Shown: positions 34,517 to 44,489, counted from the first letter of the stretch. The stretch is DNA of 64,000 nucleotides from Myxococcales bacterium (GCA_020632975.1 JACKEL010000003.1:1-64000), one strand, 5' to 3'. Made by a program: numbers and translations. The notes: generated from the letters alone by a model not told the origin.

Positions 34517-36016
34517 ATGACCCCCAAGACGATCGGCAAAGCCCCCAACGGGGCGACCCGAAAGATGCAACGCGAAGAGATGAAAGGTCGGATCTACACC
34601 ACCCATGTTGATGTCGATGATGTTTCTCTCGTTGTCCTTGATGGCCCACACAAGGGAAAAGAACTCCATCTCACCCAAGAGGTGACGACCATCGGGCGCG
34701 CGGAGTGGTGCGATCTTTCGCTTCCCCAAGACCCTTGGATCAGCAGCGAACACTGCGAGATCTGGTTGGAACGAGACCAGATCCGCGTCCGCGATCTACA
34801 AAGTCGCAATGGGGTCTTTCTTAGCGGTCATCGCGTTCTTGAAGCGATCTTGACCCCCAATGTCCCAATGTACCTAGGAGAAACCGCCATCCATTTGCGA
34901 TCGAACGATGGACGTGCACATATCGAAGTCCATCATCTCGATGAGAGCGGACGTTTGGTCGGATTCTCTCAAAAGATGAGAAAACTCTTTTCGCTTCTTC
35001 CTCGCCTTGCTTGCCGTGATGTAAGCGTCCTTGTATCGGGTGAAACGGGTGTTGGAAAGTCCCTCTTGGCACGCGCTCTCCACGAACAAAGCAAGCGCAG
35101 CAAAGGGCCCTTTGTTGTCGTCAACTGTGGTGCGCTGCCCGCCTCTCTCATCGAAGCGGAACTCTTTGGCTATGAAGAAGGTGCCTTCACAGGGGCGGAT
35201 AAACCGCACTCTGGTGTGTTTGGTGCTGCACATGGTGGCACTTTGTTTCTCGATGAAGTCGCTTCTTTGCCTTGGGAACTCCAACCCAAACTCCTTGATG
35301 TGCTCGAAAGAAAACGCTATCGCCCGCTCGGTGCGCAAGTTGAGAGGGAAGTCGACTTTCGTCTGGTGACAGCGTCTCTTGGTGACCTCAAAGGCGAAGT
35401 CGTCGCAGGTCGCTTTCGAGAAGACCTCTATTACCGCTTAGCTGTTGTGCAACTCACCGTGCCACCCCTACGAGAACGACTGGAAGATCTTTCTTTGCTT
35501 GCACAGTACATCCTCGAACACTCTTTTCCTCAGACCAAACTGAGACTCAGCCACGATGCCCTCCAAAAGCTTCAACGTTACTTGTGGCCGGGTAATGTAA
35601 GAGAACTGCGCAATGTTCTCGAACGCACCGCGATCTTTCTGGATGGTCCTATCATTCGAGCCGAAGATGTCGAACTCTCCGATCTCCATGAGGGTAACGC
35701 GACCTCAAAGACGACGGATGAGCCTAACGCGGCTGCTCACATGACAGCACCTGCTTCGATATCGCCGAAGGAGCTGGCTTTGGGCGTGCATACCTTGGAA
35801 GAAGGTGCGCATCATCTTGTCGTGGCGTTGGAAGACGAGCACGGCGTTCCGCTGCCGCTAAAGGAAGTGCTGGCGTCTTGCGAGCGATTGATCCTCAGAC
35901 ACCAAGTGCGACAGAGTGATGGTGATGTTGATCAAGCAGCCAAACTCCTCCATATCTCGAGGGGATGGTACTACAATCGCATCAAAAAATATGGCCTACG
36001 CAATAAGAAATACTAG
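34517..36016 (+). CDS. FHA-domain sigma-54-dependent transcriptional activator
   Basis: A 499-residue enhancer-binding protein. Residues 38-128 are an FHA domain, which binds phosphothreonine: TIGRAEWCDLSLP, SSEHC and LQSRNGVFLSG are the conserved phosphopeptide-binding elements. The central AAA+ domain has Walker A GETGVGKS (175-182), GAFTGA (222-227, the loop that contacts sigma-54) and Walker B TLFLDEV. The C-terminal 50 residues carry a Fis-type helix-turn-helix (VDQAAKLLHISRGWYYNRIKKYG). There is no receiver domain; phosphorylation read by FHA is the likely signal, and a kinase gene lies divergently next door. The ATG at 34517 is preceded by GAAGGAC; the earlier in-frame start lacks a ribosome site. 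Confidence 0.93.
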   Translation: MTPKTIGKAPNGATRKMQREEMKGRIYTTHVDVDDVSLVVLDGPHKGKELHLTQEVTTIGRAEWCDLSLPQDPWISSEHCEIWLERDQIRVRDLQSRNGVFLSGHRVLEAILTPNVPMYLGETAIHLRSNDGRAHIEVHHLDESGRLVGFSQKMRKLFSLLPRLACRDVSVLVSGETGVGKSLLARALHEQSKRSKGPFVVVNCGALPASLIEAELFGYEEGAFTGADKPHSGVFGAAHGGTLFLDEVASLPWELQPKLLDVLERKRYRPLGAQVEREVDFRLVTASLGDLKGEVVAGRFREDLYYRLAVVQLTVPPLRERLEDLSLLAQYILEHSFPQTKLRLSHDALQKLQRYLWPGNVRELRNVLERTAIFLDGPIIRAEDVELSDLHEGNATSKTTDEPNAAAHMTAPASISPKELALGVHTLEEGAHHLVVALEDEHGVPLPLKEVLASCERLILRHQVRQSDGDVDQAAKLLHISRGWYYNRIKKYGLRNKKY

Positions 36017-36882
36017 GCTTCGAGGGGAGGGGTGCGTTGGAGGTGGGGCTTTACGTCGAGACGTGTTTTCCATTGGTCAAAGCGTTCGAGGCTGATATCC
36101 AACCGTGCCAACCAGTTGTGGAAGTAGCGTTCTAGGGCTTCTGAGCGCGGGTGGGTACCTTTGTGGTATAAGAGAAAGTCTTTGTAATTTTGGACTTTGT
36201 CTGCACGCAGCATGTCATTGACTTCAGGGAGCGGGCTGAGGGCGATCTCCTCGATGCTTTGGATCTCGCGTTTGGAGAGGTAAGCATTGGCGATGTTGCG
36301 GTATTCGAGGGCCAAGAGAAGGACGTAAGGATCTTCGGTCACGGTGGAGGCGAGGGCGGCGTGTTGGGCAAGATCGGCGTCTGCTTGGAAAAGGACATGC
36401 AGTGTAAAGGCGCGCATCGCTTGCTCGCTGGCTCCTAGATCGACGAGAACAGCGAGTCCTTCGTCGATATGGTTCATGTAATGCAGCTTGGAGCGCTGTG
36501 CGTATCGATCATCTAGCTTTTCTGCAACGATCCGATACTCGGGGGTTTGGGTGAACTTGCCGAGGATCTTGTAAGGGATGTCTTTGCTTTGAAGGTACTC
36601 TTCGACATGACAGTCTGGGGCTGTGACGATGGGGGTGGGGTGCGCCTTGATATAACGCGAAAAGTGCCCCTTTCCTGTATGTTGATCGAGGACATACACA
36701 GACTGATACAGGGTTTTTTCGGCGTCCTGAAACATCGCTCGCATTCCCCAAGTCTCGCCTTTCCATGTCAGGGGAGTGAGTTTTCCATCCCAGTCCCAAC
36801 CTTCGTGTAGACTTTGGATGGCGCGGTGGAGGAAGTATTCTTCGACTTCTTCGAGGGTTTGAGCGTGCATCTGAAAGCGCAT
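36013..36882 (-). CDS. Uncharacterised protein, possibly HD-like
   Basis: A 289-residue soluble protein. The central part, MNHIDEGLAVLVDLGASEQ and FTLHVLFQADADLAQHAAL, has His/Asp spacing reminiscent of HD-type phosphohydrolase-like proteins in which a His-Ile-Asp pair is followed by a Leu-His-x-Leu-Phe-Gln helix; this is only a resemblance. The C-terminal 100 residues are helical and rich in Trp/Arg. The gene lies 45 bases after the FAD oxidoreductase gene in the same direction, and its stop overlaps the sigma-54 activator stop by four bases. No signal peptide or membrane helix. Function unknown. Confidence 0.7.
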   Translation of the reverse strand: MRFQMHAQTLEEVEEYFLHRAIQSLHEGWDWDGKLTPLTWKGETWGMRAMFQDAEKTLYQSVYVLDQHTGKGHFSRYIKAHPTPIVTAPDCHVEEYLQSKDIPYKILGKFTQTPEYRIVAEKLDDRYAQRSKLHYMNHIDEGLAVLVDLGASEQAMRAFTLHVLFQADADLAQHAALASTVTEDPYVLLLALEYRNIANAYLSKREIQSIEEIALSPLPEVNDMLRADKVQNYKDFLLYHKGTHPRSEALERYFHNWLARLDISLERFDQWKTRLDVKPHLQRTPPLEA

Positions 36883-36927
36883 GTTCGCCTCCCTAGGAAG
36901 GTGGTGAGCAAAGACGAGGCCCGCGGC

Positions 36928-39183
36928 CTAGCGGATCTCTTCTTTGCTGCGTTGTGCGAAGAGGTGGCCTAACCAATCGCCAGGAAGTGGCTTGTACTGA
37001 CCGAGGATCGCTTGGGCGGTTTGGCGTCCTGCGAGGGTTGCTGCTTCAACGCAACCGATGTTTAGGGCTGTTAAGATCCAGTCGCCTGTGAGATAGACAT
37101 TGGAAAATCCCGATTCATCGGTTCTTAAACGATACTGCGTTGAACCTGCGGGGGCCACGACGTAGCGATCGGAGGGGTTGGGGGGAGCGTGCCAATATTG
37201 CGCATCAAAACGCGCTTCGTCGTGTCGATGTTGGGGATCGATCATCGCTTCCCAAAGTCGTTCACCTCGAAGATTCGGCCACAAGTGATGACCATGATCT
37301 TTGAGCCAACGCAAGGCGTGTTGTCGAACGCGCTCATTTTGCCGCTTGGCGTAGTCATTGGGGCCGCGCGGAGGCAAGGGCTCATCATCTGGCATACCCG
37401 AACACAGATACGCGATACTCCCGACAGGATGGCCTTCTGGCGAGCCTTCGATGGGGAGGAGGTGTGTCATGTCTGCCCATGTATCGAAGGGCGCAGCAAA
37501 CTGGATCGCGATCGTGGGGTGTTCTTTCCAGCCTGTTTCTTCGAGGGTTGGGGTCATCCAGATCTGGACGGCTTGTGTTTGGGTGGTCTTGACACCTTCG
37601 ATCATCGCCGCAAATCGGGGGCTATGCTCGATCATCTCTTGGCATAGATAGGGTAGGGCGCCAATGGATATCCCTAGCACGACGCGGTCAAAGTCTTTTC
37701 CAGCTTCCAAGATGACGGGAGCTGCGGGGTCTTGCCATGTGGTCCACCAGTCTTCGAGGCTGCAACCGCTTTCGCGCAACGCATCGCCTTCGACAAGCTG
37801 CTCAAACAGCGGTGTATGCGGCCAACAGGGAAGGCCATCGACATCCACAAGGGGCTCATACGTGTCGCCCTTGAGGGTGGCTTGTTGCCCGATATGGATG
37901 CGTTGGATGTGTTGTTCTTTGTGGTGTTGGGCGACTTCGAGTCGATCCACGCGATGAAAGAACTTGAACTGGACACCGCGTTGGCGGAGCACGAGGTACA
38001 GCGGGCTAAAGATCGTTTCTCCCATCCCTGCATTCATCTTCCACATAAAAGCACCTTTGTAGGTCCCAAACATGCGGATCATACAGTGGATGAGCGTACC
38101 TGCTGCGACACCATACTCTTGGCTAAAAGCGGCATCGTAGAGGGCGTGAATCAACGTAGAGTGGATGGTCGTTGGATGGGCGCCGTGTTGTTCCAACCAG
38201 TCCTTGACATCGATATGATCGAAGCGTCGCCAGTCCACTTCTTTTCCAAAGGTGCCTTCTTCAATCAGCCCGATGATGGTGCTGAGAAAGAGATCTTCGC
38301 AAATCATCATCCTACGGGTGTATTGGTTGCCTTCACGGGGATTGCGATCAAGGCGATGCACCCACTCCCGTTGTTGGCGCAAAAACCACGCAAGGAGCTT
38401 GAGTTCTGCGGGGGCTTGTCCTTCGGGCGACTGACTCATGCGCTTCATCAACAAGCTTGCGAGCCACAACATCCCCGAACCAAGGGGGCGTGGAAGTCCT
38501 TTGGGACGGTTGAGTCCTTGGAGCCCCAACTGCAAGGCGCGAAGCATCCAACACTGTAGCGCTCCAAACAACCGATCTCCCAAGGTCGCATCATCTTCTC
38601 GCAAGATCTGCAACATCTGTCCAATCAGTTGCCCACCATGTTTGCGCAGGGCCTCGCTAAAACTGTCGGGCTTGTCGGGCAGTGTGCCAAAGTGCCAGTA
38701 ATCGAACACAGAAGCAGCATACTCGACGAGGTGAGAAACCGAGGCCCACAGATCGGGCAAAGGCTGACCATCTCCAGGTGTTCCTTTGGCGGGCGGAAAG
38801 GGTAGGAACCACGGGTCCCAACGCTCGCCGACTTTTTCTTGCAGCGTGATGAAATTGTGCGGTGTAAAGGCCTTTTCCCACGTTGCGAGGGGTTGTTCTG
38901 GGGAGCGGCCAAGCTCTTGGTAGCAACGACGTACGATCTCGAAGGCATTCTCATAGAAACCATAAAAGACGTGCAGTCCGTGTTCTTCGATGCGATTTGC
39001 GTGTTCGGGATTGCGACTGCTCGCTCCTTTTCCCCCAAGCCTCCAGCCTGTTTGGTACACAGTGATGTCATAGCGGTCTTGCCAGTTGGGCTCGCTGGTC
39101 AGCTCAAATGCCGTTACCATCGAGGATATCCCCCCGCCCAAGATCGCGATCTTTTCTTTCTTTTGTGTTGGATCGTACGCCAT
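36928..39183 (-). CDS. FAD-dependent amine oxidase/desaturase-type oxidoreductase
   Basis: A 751-residue flavoprotein. The N-terminus KKEKIAILGGGISSMVTAF is a Rossmann FAD-binding motif, followed by YQTGWRLGGKGASSRN, the Arg-Leu-Gly-Gly-Lys segment of the phytoene desaturase / amine oxidase superfamily, and HGLHVFYGFYENAF. The C-terminal part has VYLTGDWILTALNIGCVEAA, the second FAD-contacting motif. It is longer than classical desaturases (about 500 residues) because of inserted helical regions. The substrate is unknown; carotenoid-like, isoprenoid or amine substrates are all possible. The ATG at 39183 is preceded by GAGAAG. Same direction as its flanking minus-strand genes, probably an operon. 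Confidence 0.85.
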   Translation of the reverse strand: MAYDPTQKKEKIAILGGGISSMVTAFELTSEPNWQDRYDITVYQTGWRLGGKGASSRNPEHANRIEEHGLHVFYGFYENAFEIVRRCYQELGRSPEQPLATWEKAFTPHNFITLQEKVGERWDPWFLPFPPAKGTPGDGQPLPDLWASVSHLVEYAASVFDYWHFGTLPDKPDSFSEALRKHGGQLIGQMLQILREDDATLGDRLFGALQCWMLRALQLGLQGLNRPKGLPRPLGSGMLWLASLLMKRMSQSPEGQAPAELKLLAWFLRQQREWVHRLDRNPREGNQYTRRMMICEDLFLSTIIGLIEEGTFGKEVDWRRFDHIDVKDWLEQHGAHPTTIHSTLIHALYDAAFSQEYGVAAGTLIHCMIRMFGTYKGAFMWKMNAGMGETIFSPLYLVLRQRGVQFKFFHRVDRLEVAQHHKEQHIQRIHIGQQATLKGDTYEPLVDVDGLPCWPHTPLFEQLVEGDALRESGCSLEDWWTTWQDPAAPVILEAGKDFDRVVLGISIGALPYLCQEMIEHSPRFAAMIEGVKTTQTQAVQIWMTPTLEETGWKEHPTIAIQFAAPFDTWADMTHLLPIEGSPEGHPVGSIAYLCSGMPDDEPLPPRGPNDYAKRQNERVRQHALRWLKDHGHHLWPNLRGERLWEAMIDPQHRHDEARFDAQYWHAPPNPSDRYVVAPAGSTQYRLRTDESGFSNVYLTGDWILTALNIGCVEAATLAGRQTAQAILGQYKPLPGDWLGHLFAQRSKEEIR

Positions 39184-39311
39184 ACTTCTTCTCAAATGCT
39201 AAGGAAAGGCAAAGTGTTGTCTTGTCTTTTGCTGCGTTTGCAGCTTCTTTTGCGGCTCTTAGCAAAGCCCTGTGAGACTTGTCAATCTGCCTTGTGCCGC
39301 GATGTTCTCTC

Positions 39312-40460
39312 TTACGAGGCGACTTGGTTGGCTTGGGGGTGCAGCGTGATGCCACCTACGACCCGTCCTTGCCACTTTTGTTTCATCGCCTCTTGGAAGT
39401 CTTCGAGCGGGTACGTGCGATCAATGTAAGGCTGGATCTTTCCTTCGTTGGCCCACGCCAAGACTTGTTGTAATCGTTCTTTGCGGATGCTTGGGTCTTT
39501 TTGCGTCGCGATCACGGTCGGGCAGCCGCGAACCGTGAGACCCTTCATCATGATCAAGTTGGTGGGAAGGACGTTTGCGTTGGGAGCGCCGCGGAGCCCT
39601 TTGGTGTTGGCGACAAAAGGTGTGGCCGCCCAACCTACGATCAGATATCGCGCCCCAAACTTCACGCAACGCAGCGTCTCGACAGACAGATCTCCGCCGA
39701 CCCCATCGTACACGACATCGACACCTTGGCCGTTTGTGAGGGCTTTGACTTGGTCGCGCCAGTTTGGAGCGTTGGGATCATCGGCGTTTGTCGTTTGGAT
39801 GGTGTGATGTGCGCCTTGTGCTGCGACGACAGCGAGCTTTTCTGGAGAGCGACCCGTTGCGATGACGGTTGCGCCCAAGAGACGGGCGATATGGACTGCG
39901 GCAAGGCCCGTTGAACCCGAGGCTCCGTGAATCAACACAGTCTCACCCGCTTGCAATCCGCCACAAGTCACGAGGCAGTGGTAAGCGGTTTCGTAGTTTC
40001 CAAGCAGGTTGCTGCCTTGGTCAAAGGAGAAACCTTTGGGGAGAGGGATAATCGCTTTGCTTGGGGCCACTGCGTAAGTCGCGAAGCCACCGTAAGATTG
40101 ATAGTCGCTGCCGCTACGAGGCCCTGCCAGAAAAGCATCCACGATCACCGCATCACCCACAGCAATCTTGGAAGCATCAACGGCATCTCCAACCCAAGCC
40201 ACAACACCACTGTACTCAAGGCCCGGACAATAGGGCGGAGTCAACAAGTGTTGATAGAGTCCACAACTCATCAACAGATCCACCCAACCGACTGCGGCGC
40301 TGCGGATCTCGACGATCACATCTGTGTCTTTGAGCTTCGATGGATCGGGGGCTGCGACCTCTTCCAAGGTCATCTTGTGTTCGATGGCTTCTAGTGGATC
40401 GTCTGAAAAGGCTCCCACCACAACGCGTCGGGCTTTCGGTAGCAGTTCGATTTGGGCCAT
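39312..40460 (-). CDS. NADPH:quinone oxidoreductase-type medium-chain dehydrogenase
   Basis: A 382-residue enzyme of the zinc-independent branch of the medium-chain dehydrogenase/reductase superfamily. It has the GroES-like N-terminal fold (CPGLEYSGVVAWVGD), lacks the zinc-ligand Cys cluster, and carries the NADPH-binding GASGSTGLAAVHIARLLGA (about 179-197). The C-terminal region has LEDFQEAMKQKWQGRVVGGI, typical of quinone reductases. GGAGGAATA precedes the ATG at 40460; the longer in-frame start at 40508 is less likely. It lies 128 bases upstream of the FAD oxidoreductase gene. Electron acceptor is unknown. Confidence 0.9.
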   Translation of the reverse strand: MAQIELLPKARRVVVGAFSDDPLEAIEHKMTLEEVAAPDPSKLKDTDVIVEIRSAAVGWVDLLMSCGLYQHLLTPPYCPGLEYSGVVAWVGDAVDASKIAVGDAVIVDAFLAGPRSGSDYQSYGGFATYAVAPSKAIIPLPKGFSFDQGSNLLGNYETAYHCLVTCGGLQAGETVLIHGASGSTGLAAVHIARLLGATVIATGRSPEKLAVVAAQGAHHTIQTTNADDPNAPNWRDQVKALTNGQGVDVVYDGVGGDLSVETLRCVKFGARYLIVGWAATPFVANTKGLRGAPNANVLPTNLIMMKGLTVRGCPTVIATQKDPSIRKERLQQVLAWANEGKIQPYIDRTYPLEDFQEAMKQKWQGRVVGGITLHPQANQVAS

Positions 40461-40581
40461 TATTCCTCCACAAACAAAGACTTGAGAGTGGTTGCTTTTG
40501 GATGGCAACTGTGCCTCTCTTAAAAGGCACTCAAAAGGAAGATATCATCCAAAACCAGCCACAAAGAGGGATCTGTTGTAC

Positions 40582-41958
40582 ATGCAATTCGTGCAAAAGC
40601 TACCACTCTCCAAACAAATAAGCTATGCGATCGGTCAACTGGGTTGGGCTACGTTGATGAACATCGTCAACCTGCAACTTGTCTATTTCTACCGACCTCC
40701 CGCCGAAGCCAAGATGCCGATCTTTATCACCCAAGCTGTCTTCTTGGTGGTGATGAATGCCCTTGTGTTGCTTGCGGCGAGCGGTCGCTTGTTCGATGCG
40801 ATCACTGATCCTTTTATCGCCAATTGGAGCGATCGCTTCGAGAGTCCGCGGGGAAGGCGGATTCCTTTTCTGATGTGGAGCGCCATCCCCACCGCTCTTT
40901 TTTGTGCGCTGTTGTTTTTTCCCGTGGTACAGGCCGAAAGCGTCTGGAATATCGTGAGCTTGTTTGTGGTCCAGCTTTTGTTTTATTTGGCGCTCACTTG
41001 CTATGTCACGCCCCTTTTTGCCCTACTCCCCGAGCTTGGACACACCTCTGATGAACGACTGAATCTCTCCACATGGCTCTCTGTCGCGTATGCGCTTGGG
41101 ATCGTCTTGGCTTCGCAAGTGCCTGCCATCGGGAAAGGTTTGGGAGGGCTCTTTGGGATCGTGCGCCCTGTTACCCAGCTTCAGTTTGGGATCTCGCTGA
41201 TGGCCGTCCTGTCCGCGGTGTTTATGTTGGTGCCCGTTTGGACCATCGACGAAAAACAATACAGCCAAGGTGTCCCCTCTGATGTCCCCATGCTCGAAGC
41301 CATCAAAAAGACCTTCCGCAATCGCAACTTTATCTACTATGTTGTGGCGGATCTATCGTACTTTATGGGCCTCACCATCATGACCACGGGCTTGCTTTAT
41401 TACGTCACAGTCTTGCTCGAACTCAACGAAAAGATCATGGGCCTCTTGCTTCCTCTGTTGGTGGTCTTGTCCTTCACCTTCTATCCTGTCGTGAACGTCT
41501 TGGCCAAAAAAATCGGGAAAAAGATACTGATCTCAGGTTCTTTTTTCTGGATGTCTGTCATCTTTATGATGATCTTTTTCCTCGGCCGCCTTCCCATCGA
41601 CAACACCACACAAGCTTATCTCCTGATCATCACATACGCACTTCCCATCTCTTTCCTAGGGATCTTGCCCAACGCTGTCCTCGCAGATATCGCCGAACAC
41701 GACGCCAAGCTCTCGGGGGTACGCCAAGAAGGGATGTTTTTTGCTGTCCGCACCTTGATGCAAAAGCTTGGTCAAACCCTCGGTGTCTTCGTGTTCGCGG
41801 CGCTTACTTCTTTTGGCAAAGATCGCGGAAACGATTTGGGCATTCGACTCAGTGGTATTGCTTGCGCAGCCTTGGTGTTGTTCGCGGGTTTCTACTTCTT
41901 GCGATACAACGAAACACAAATCCTCCGCGAACTCGATGAAGCATCCTCCAACGAATAA
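40582..41958 (+). CDS. GPH-type MFS transporter (sugar/cation symporter family)
   Basis: A 458-residue inner-membrane protein with about twelve helices. The start KQISYAIGQLGWATLMNIV and the loop DAITDPFIANWSDRFESPRGRRIPF are the signature of the glycoside-pentoside-hexuronide:cation symporters (MelB group): an Asp-rich first helix region and a DxxxDP...G(R)RRPF motif. Later helices contain DLSYFMGLTIMTTGLLYY. Substrates in the family are oligosaccharides or other small organics carried with Na+ or H+. The ATG at 40582 fits homologues; the frame is open further upstream. It is divergent from the quinone oxidoreductase gene. Solute unknown. Confidence 0.88.
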   Translation: MQFVQKLPLSKQISYAIGQLGWATLMNIVNLQLVYFYRPPAEAKMPIFITQAVFLVVMNALVLLAASGRLFDAITDPFIANWSDRFESPRGRRIPFLMWSAIPTALFCALLFFPVVQAESVWNIVSLFVVQLLFYLALTCYVTPLFALLPELGHTSDERLNLSTWLSVAYALGIVLASQVPAIGKGLGGLFGIVRPVTQLQFGISLMAVLSAVFMLVPVWTIDEKQYSQGVPSDVPMLEAIKKTFRNRNFIYYVVADLSYFMGLTIMTTGLLYYVTVLLELNEKIMGLLLPLLVVLSFTFYPVVNVLAKKIGKKILISGSFFWMSVIFMMIFFLGRLPIDNTTQAYLLIITYALPISFLGILPNAVLADIAEHDAKLSGVRQEGMFFAVRTLMQKLGQTLGVFVFAALTSFGKDRGNDLGIRLSGIACAALVLFAGFYFLRYNETQILRELDEASSNE

Positions 41959-42216
41959 GATAAGTTTTTCTCCTGTCTCCCAAGGGTTTATGCGAGGTCA
42001 TGGGGAAGAGACTGGACGGTTGTTTTTTTTCGGGAGATATCGCAACGACATTCAAGTGATGGAAGAATCAACGGAAAATACATCTTGCAGGTGTCTGTCT
42101 GTACTGTTAAGAAAAACCGTGGGCCTAGGTTCTTACGCCTGAAATGTTGAGACCGCCATTCGTCTAGGTGTGGTCTTCGTCGTGCACATTTTGACTGTTC
42201 GCGAGGAGAGTTTTTG

Positions 42217-44403
42217 ATGAGACGCTCAGTGTTTTTCTTGTGGCTGAGTTGTGTAGGACTTTGCGTCCTAGCCAACCTCAGTGTCTTTGGTTGTGCGGGA
42301 GAGATCGGCAACCAACTGCCCGAAGTGGTGTACATGGACGGGGGGACGAGCCAAGTCCCCGACAACAGCACCGTGAATGACAAAAAGACCTCCAACAGTG
42401 AAAACAGCACCCCAGATCAAACAACCCAACCCGAAGAGACCGCGCCTGAGACGACCGCAGATGAGCCAGCCAAGCCTGTTTACTTTGCGGATGTCAAACC
42501 CTTCCTTCAAGAGTATTGCGCCAAATGTCACGGTGGCAACGGCGGTTTGGACGTCCTGAAATACAAGGATGCTTCACATCGTTTGAATCGCCCACCAAGC
42601 ACAGCGACCCCGACGCCTGTGGAGTTTTGGCAACGCAGCTTCGATCTGATCGAAAAGCGTGAGATGCCCAAGGATCAGCCCGATGCGATGGACGTTTTCG
42701 AGAGCTACCGCCAAGGCTTTGCGTTGTTCAAAGCTTGGAAAGATGCGGGCTTTCCCGAAACTGCCCAAGGCAGCACGACAGAAGATCCCAACAAGGGCAA
42801 AGAAGATCCCAACATCCTCTTTCCCACGACAACTACTTGCAAAGGCGAGTCCGCGCTTCCTGCGAGGATTTGGCGCCTTTCGGTCGCCCAAATCCGCAAT
42901 AGCTTGGAAGACATCTTTGGTGCATCTTCCAAACTTCCTGCGTTTACTTTGAGCGAGACCAATACTGGCGGATTGATCGGCGGTTTCAAGAATGGTGCAA
43001 AAGAACAAACCCTGACTTCTGTGGATGTCACGACGCTGGTTCAGACGTTTGGGACATACTCGGCAGAAGTCCTCGCCAATGTCGCTGAGTGGAAGGACTG
43101 TTTGGCTGCAACGGGCGATGCTTGTGTGCGCACACTGGCCACCACGTATGGTCGTCGTTTGTGGCGTCGTTCTTTGGACAAGGCCGAGATCGACAAGCTT
43201 TTGCTTGGCTTTACAGAGTTGACGGCCGAAGCGGACCGCAAGACGGGGCTTTCTTATGTGCTTGAGCGGATGTTGGTTGGAAAAGAGTTTCTTTTCCGTT
43301 CTGAGTTGGGCACGCCTGAAGCTGGAAAGACCGATCTTTTCCGCTTGACCCCGCATGAAGTGGCTTCGTATCTGTCCTTCTTTATTTGGCAAAGTGTCCC
43401 CGACGATACCTTGTTGGATGCTGCGGACAACAACCAACTCCAAACACTCGCCCAGATCCAGCAACAAGTGGATCGCATGGCCAAAGATCCTCGTGGAAAA
43501 CGCGGTATCATCACCTTTTTCTACGATTGGCTTCATCTCCACCTGATCCAAGACGTCAACAAAGACGGCAGCATGTTCCCCGAAGTCACACCCACGCTTC
43601 GCCAAGAACTCGAAGAGTCGGCCAAGATGTTCTTGTCTTACTTGATCGACCAAAAAGGGACGTTGCGTGATGTGATGTTGTCTGACGAGACCTTTGCCAA
43701 TGCATCGATTGGTTCGTTGTATACGGACATTACAGCGCAAGATGCCGAGCTTCAGCGCGTCAAAGTCGATACAAGCAAACGTCTGGGCATCTTGTTGTCG
43801 CCTGCTTTTGTTTTTGCCCATGCAGGCACCACATCGACGGGCTTTGTGCATCGCGGGGTGTTTTTGCTTGAGCAGATGATGTGCAAGGTCTTTCCTTCGC
43901 CGCCCCCCAACGTCAACGAGATCCTTGCGGAAGCCCTGAAAAAAGTCGATCCCACCAAGCTGACACAGCGCCAAAAGCTTGAGCAGCTTCACTCTTCCAA
44001 CGGTACCTGCAACTCTTGTCACAAACTGATCGACCCTGTGGGAGCGACCTTCGAACTCTTCGATCCCATCGGTCGTTACCGTACCAAAGAAGGCGACCTT
44101 GCGATCGATCCTTCTGGCAAACTGCTCGACTTTGGCGATGGTTTGGGCGAGATCCCCGAGGCTTATACAAACTCTACGGAGTTTGTGCAAAAGCTCGCAA
44201 GTGCAGAGCGTTTCCAACGTTGTTTCTCGATGAAGTTCTACACTTATAGCCTTGGAAAGCGGCCAGAAGGAGCCAACAACTGCTCTTTGGCGCGCGTCCA
44301 CGAAACCCTTCAAAAAGGTGGCTTCCAGCTGCTTGATCTCTACAAAGCTATCTTCCAAGACGAAAACTTCTTCTTGCGAAAAACGAACCCAACAGCCCCA
44401 TAA
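42217..44403 (+). CDS. DUF1592/DUF1588-type lipoprotein with CxxCH motifs
   Basis: A 728-residue secreted protein. The signal ends at LSVFG-Cys26, a lipobox. A Ser/Thr/Pro-rich linker (35-85) is followed by FLQEYCAKCHG, a CxxCH cytochrome c-type haem site, and by domains of the DUF1587-DUF1592-DUF1588-DUF1585 series: WRLSVAQIRNSLEDIFGA, RRLWRRSL, and near the end GTCNSCHKLIDPVGATFELFD with a second CxxCH. Such proteins occur with DUF1552 partners in Planctomycetes and Myxococcota; their biochemical role is not settled, possibly redox or polymer-related. AGGAGAG precedes the ATG. The DUF1552 gene starts 86 bases downstream. Confidence 0.9.
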   Translation: MRRSVFFLWLSCVGLCVLANLSVFGCAGEIGNQLPEVVYMDGGTSQVPDNSTVNDKKTSNSENSTPDQTTQPEETAPETTADEPAKPVYFADVKPFLQEYCAKCHGGNGGLDVLKYKDASHRLNRPPSTATPTPVEFWQRSFDLIEKREMPKDQPDAMDVFESYRQGFALFKAWKDAGFPETAQGSTTEDPNKGKEDPNILFPTTTTCKGESALPARIWRLSVAQIRNSLEDIFGASSKLPAFTLSETNTGGLIGGFKNGAKEQTLTSVDVTTLVQTFGTYSAEVLANVAEWKDCLAATGDACVRTLATTYGRRLWRRSLDKAEIDKLLLGFTELTAEADRKTGLSYVLERMLVGKEFLFRSELGTPEAGKTDLFRLTPHEVASYLSFFIWQSVPDDTLLDAADNNQLQTLAQIQQQVDRMAKDPRGKRGIITFFYDWLHLHLIQDVNKDGSMFPEVTPTLRQELEESAKMFLSYLIDQKGTLRDVMLSDETFANASIGSLYTDITAQDAELQRVKVDTSKRLGILLSPAFVFAHAGTTSTGFVHRGVFLLEQMMCKVFPSPPPNVNEILAEALKKVDPTKLTQRQKLEQLHSSNGTCNSCHKLIDPVGATFELFDPIGRYRTKEGDLAIDPSGKLLDFGDGLGEIPEAYTNSTEFVQKLASAERFQRCFSMKFYTYSLGKRPEGANNCSLARVHETLQKGGFQLLDLYKAIFQDENFFLRKTNPTAP

Positions 44404-44489
44404 TCTTGCGTGTTTGTGTTTGTGCTTGACGAGTTAAAATCGTTTGAAGCCTTTGAGAGCCCAAGATTCGGGCGATGAGTGAGTGAAAT

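Noticed and set aside
42574..44358. 594-codon minus-strand open frame
   Set aside because: Fully antisense to the DUF1592 gene; low-information sequence with no motif.
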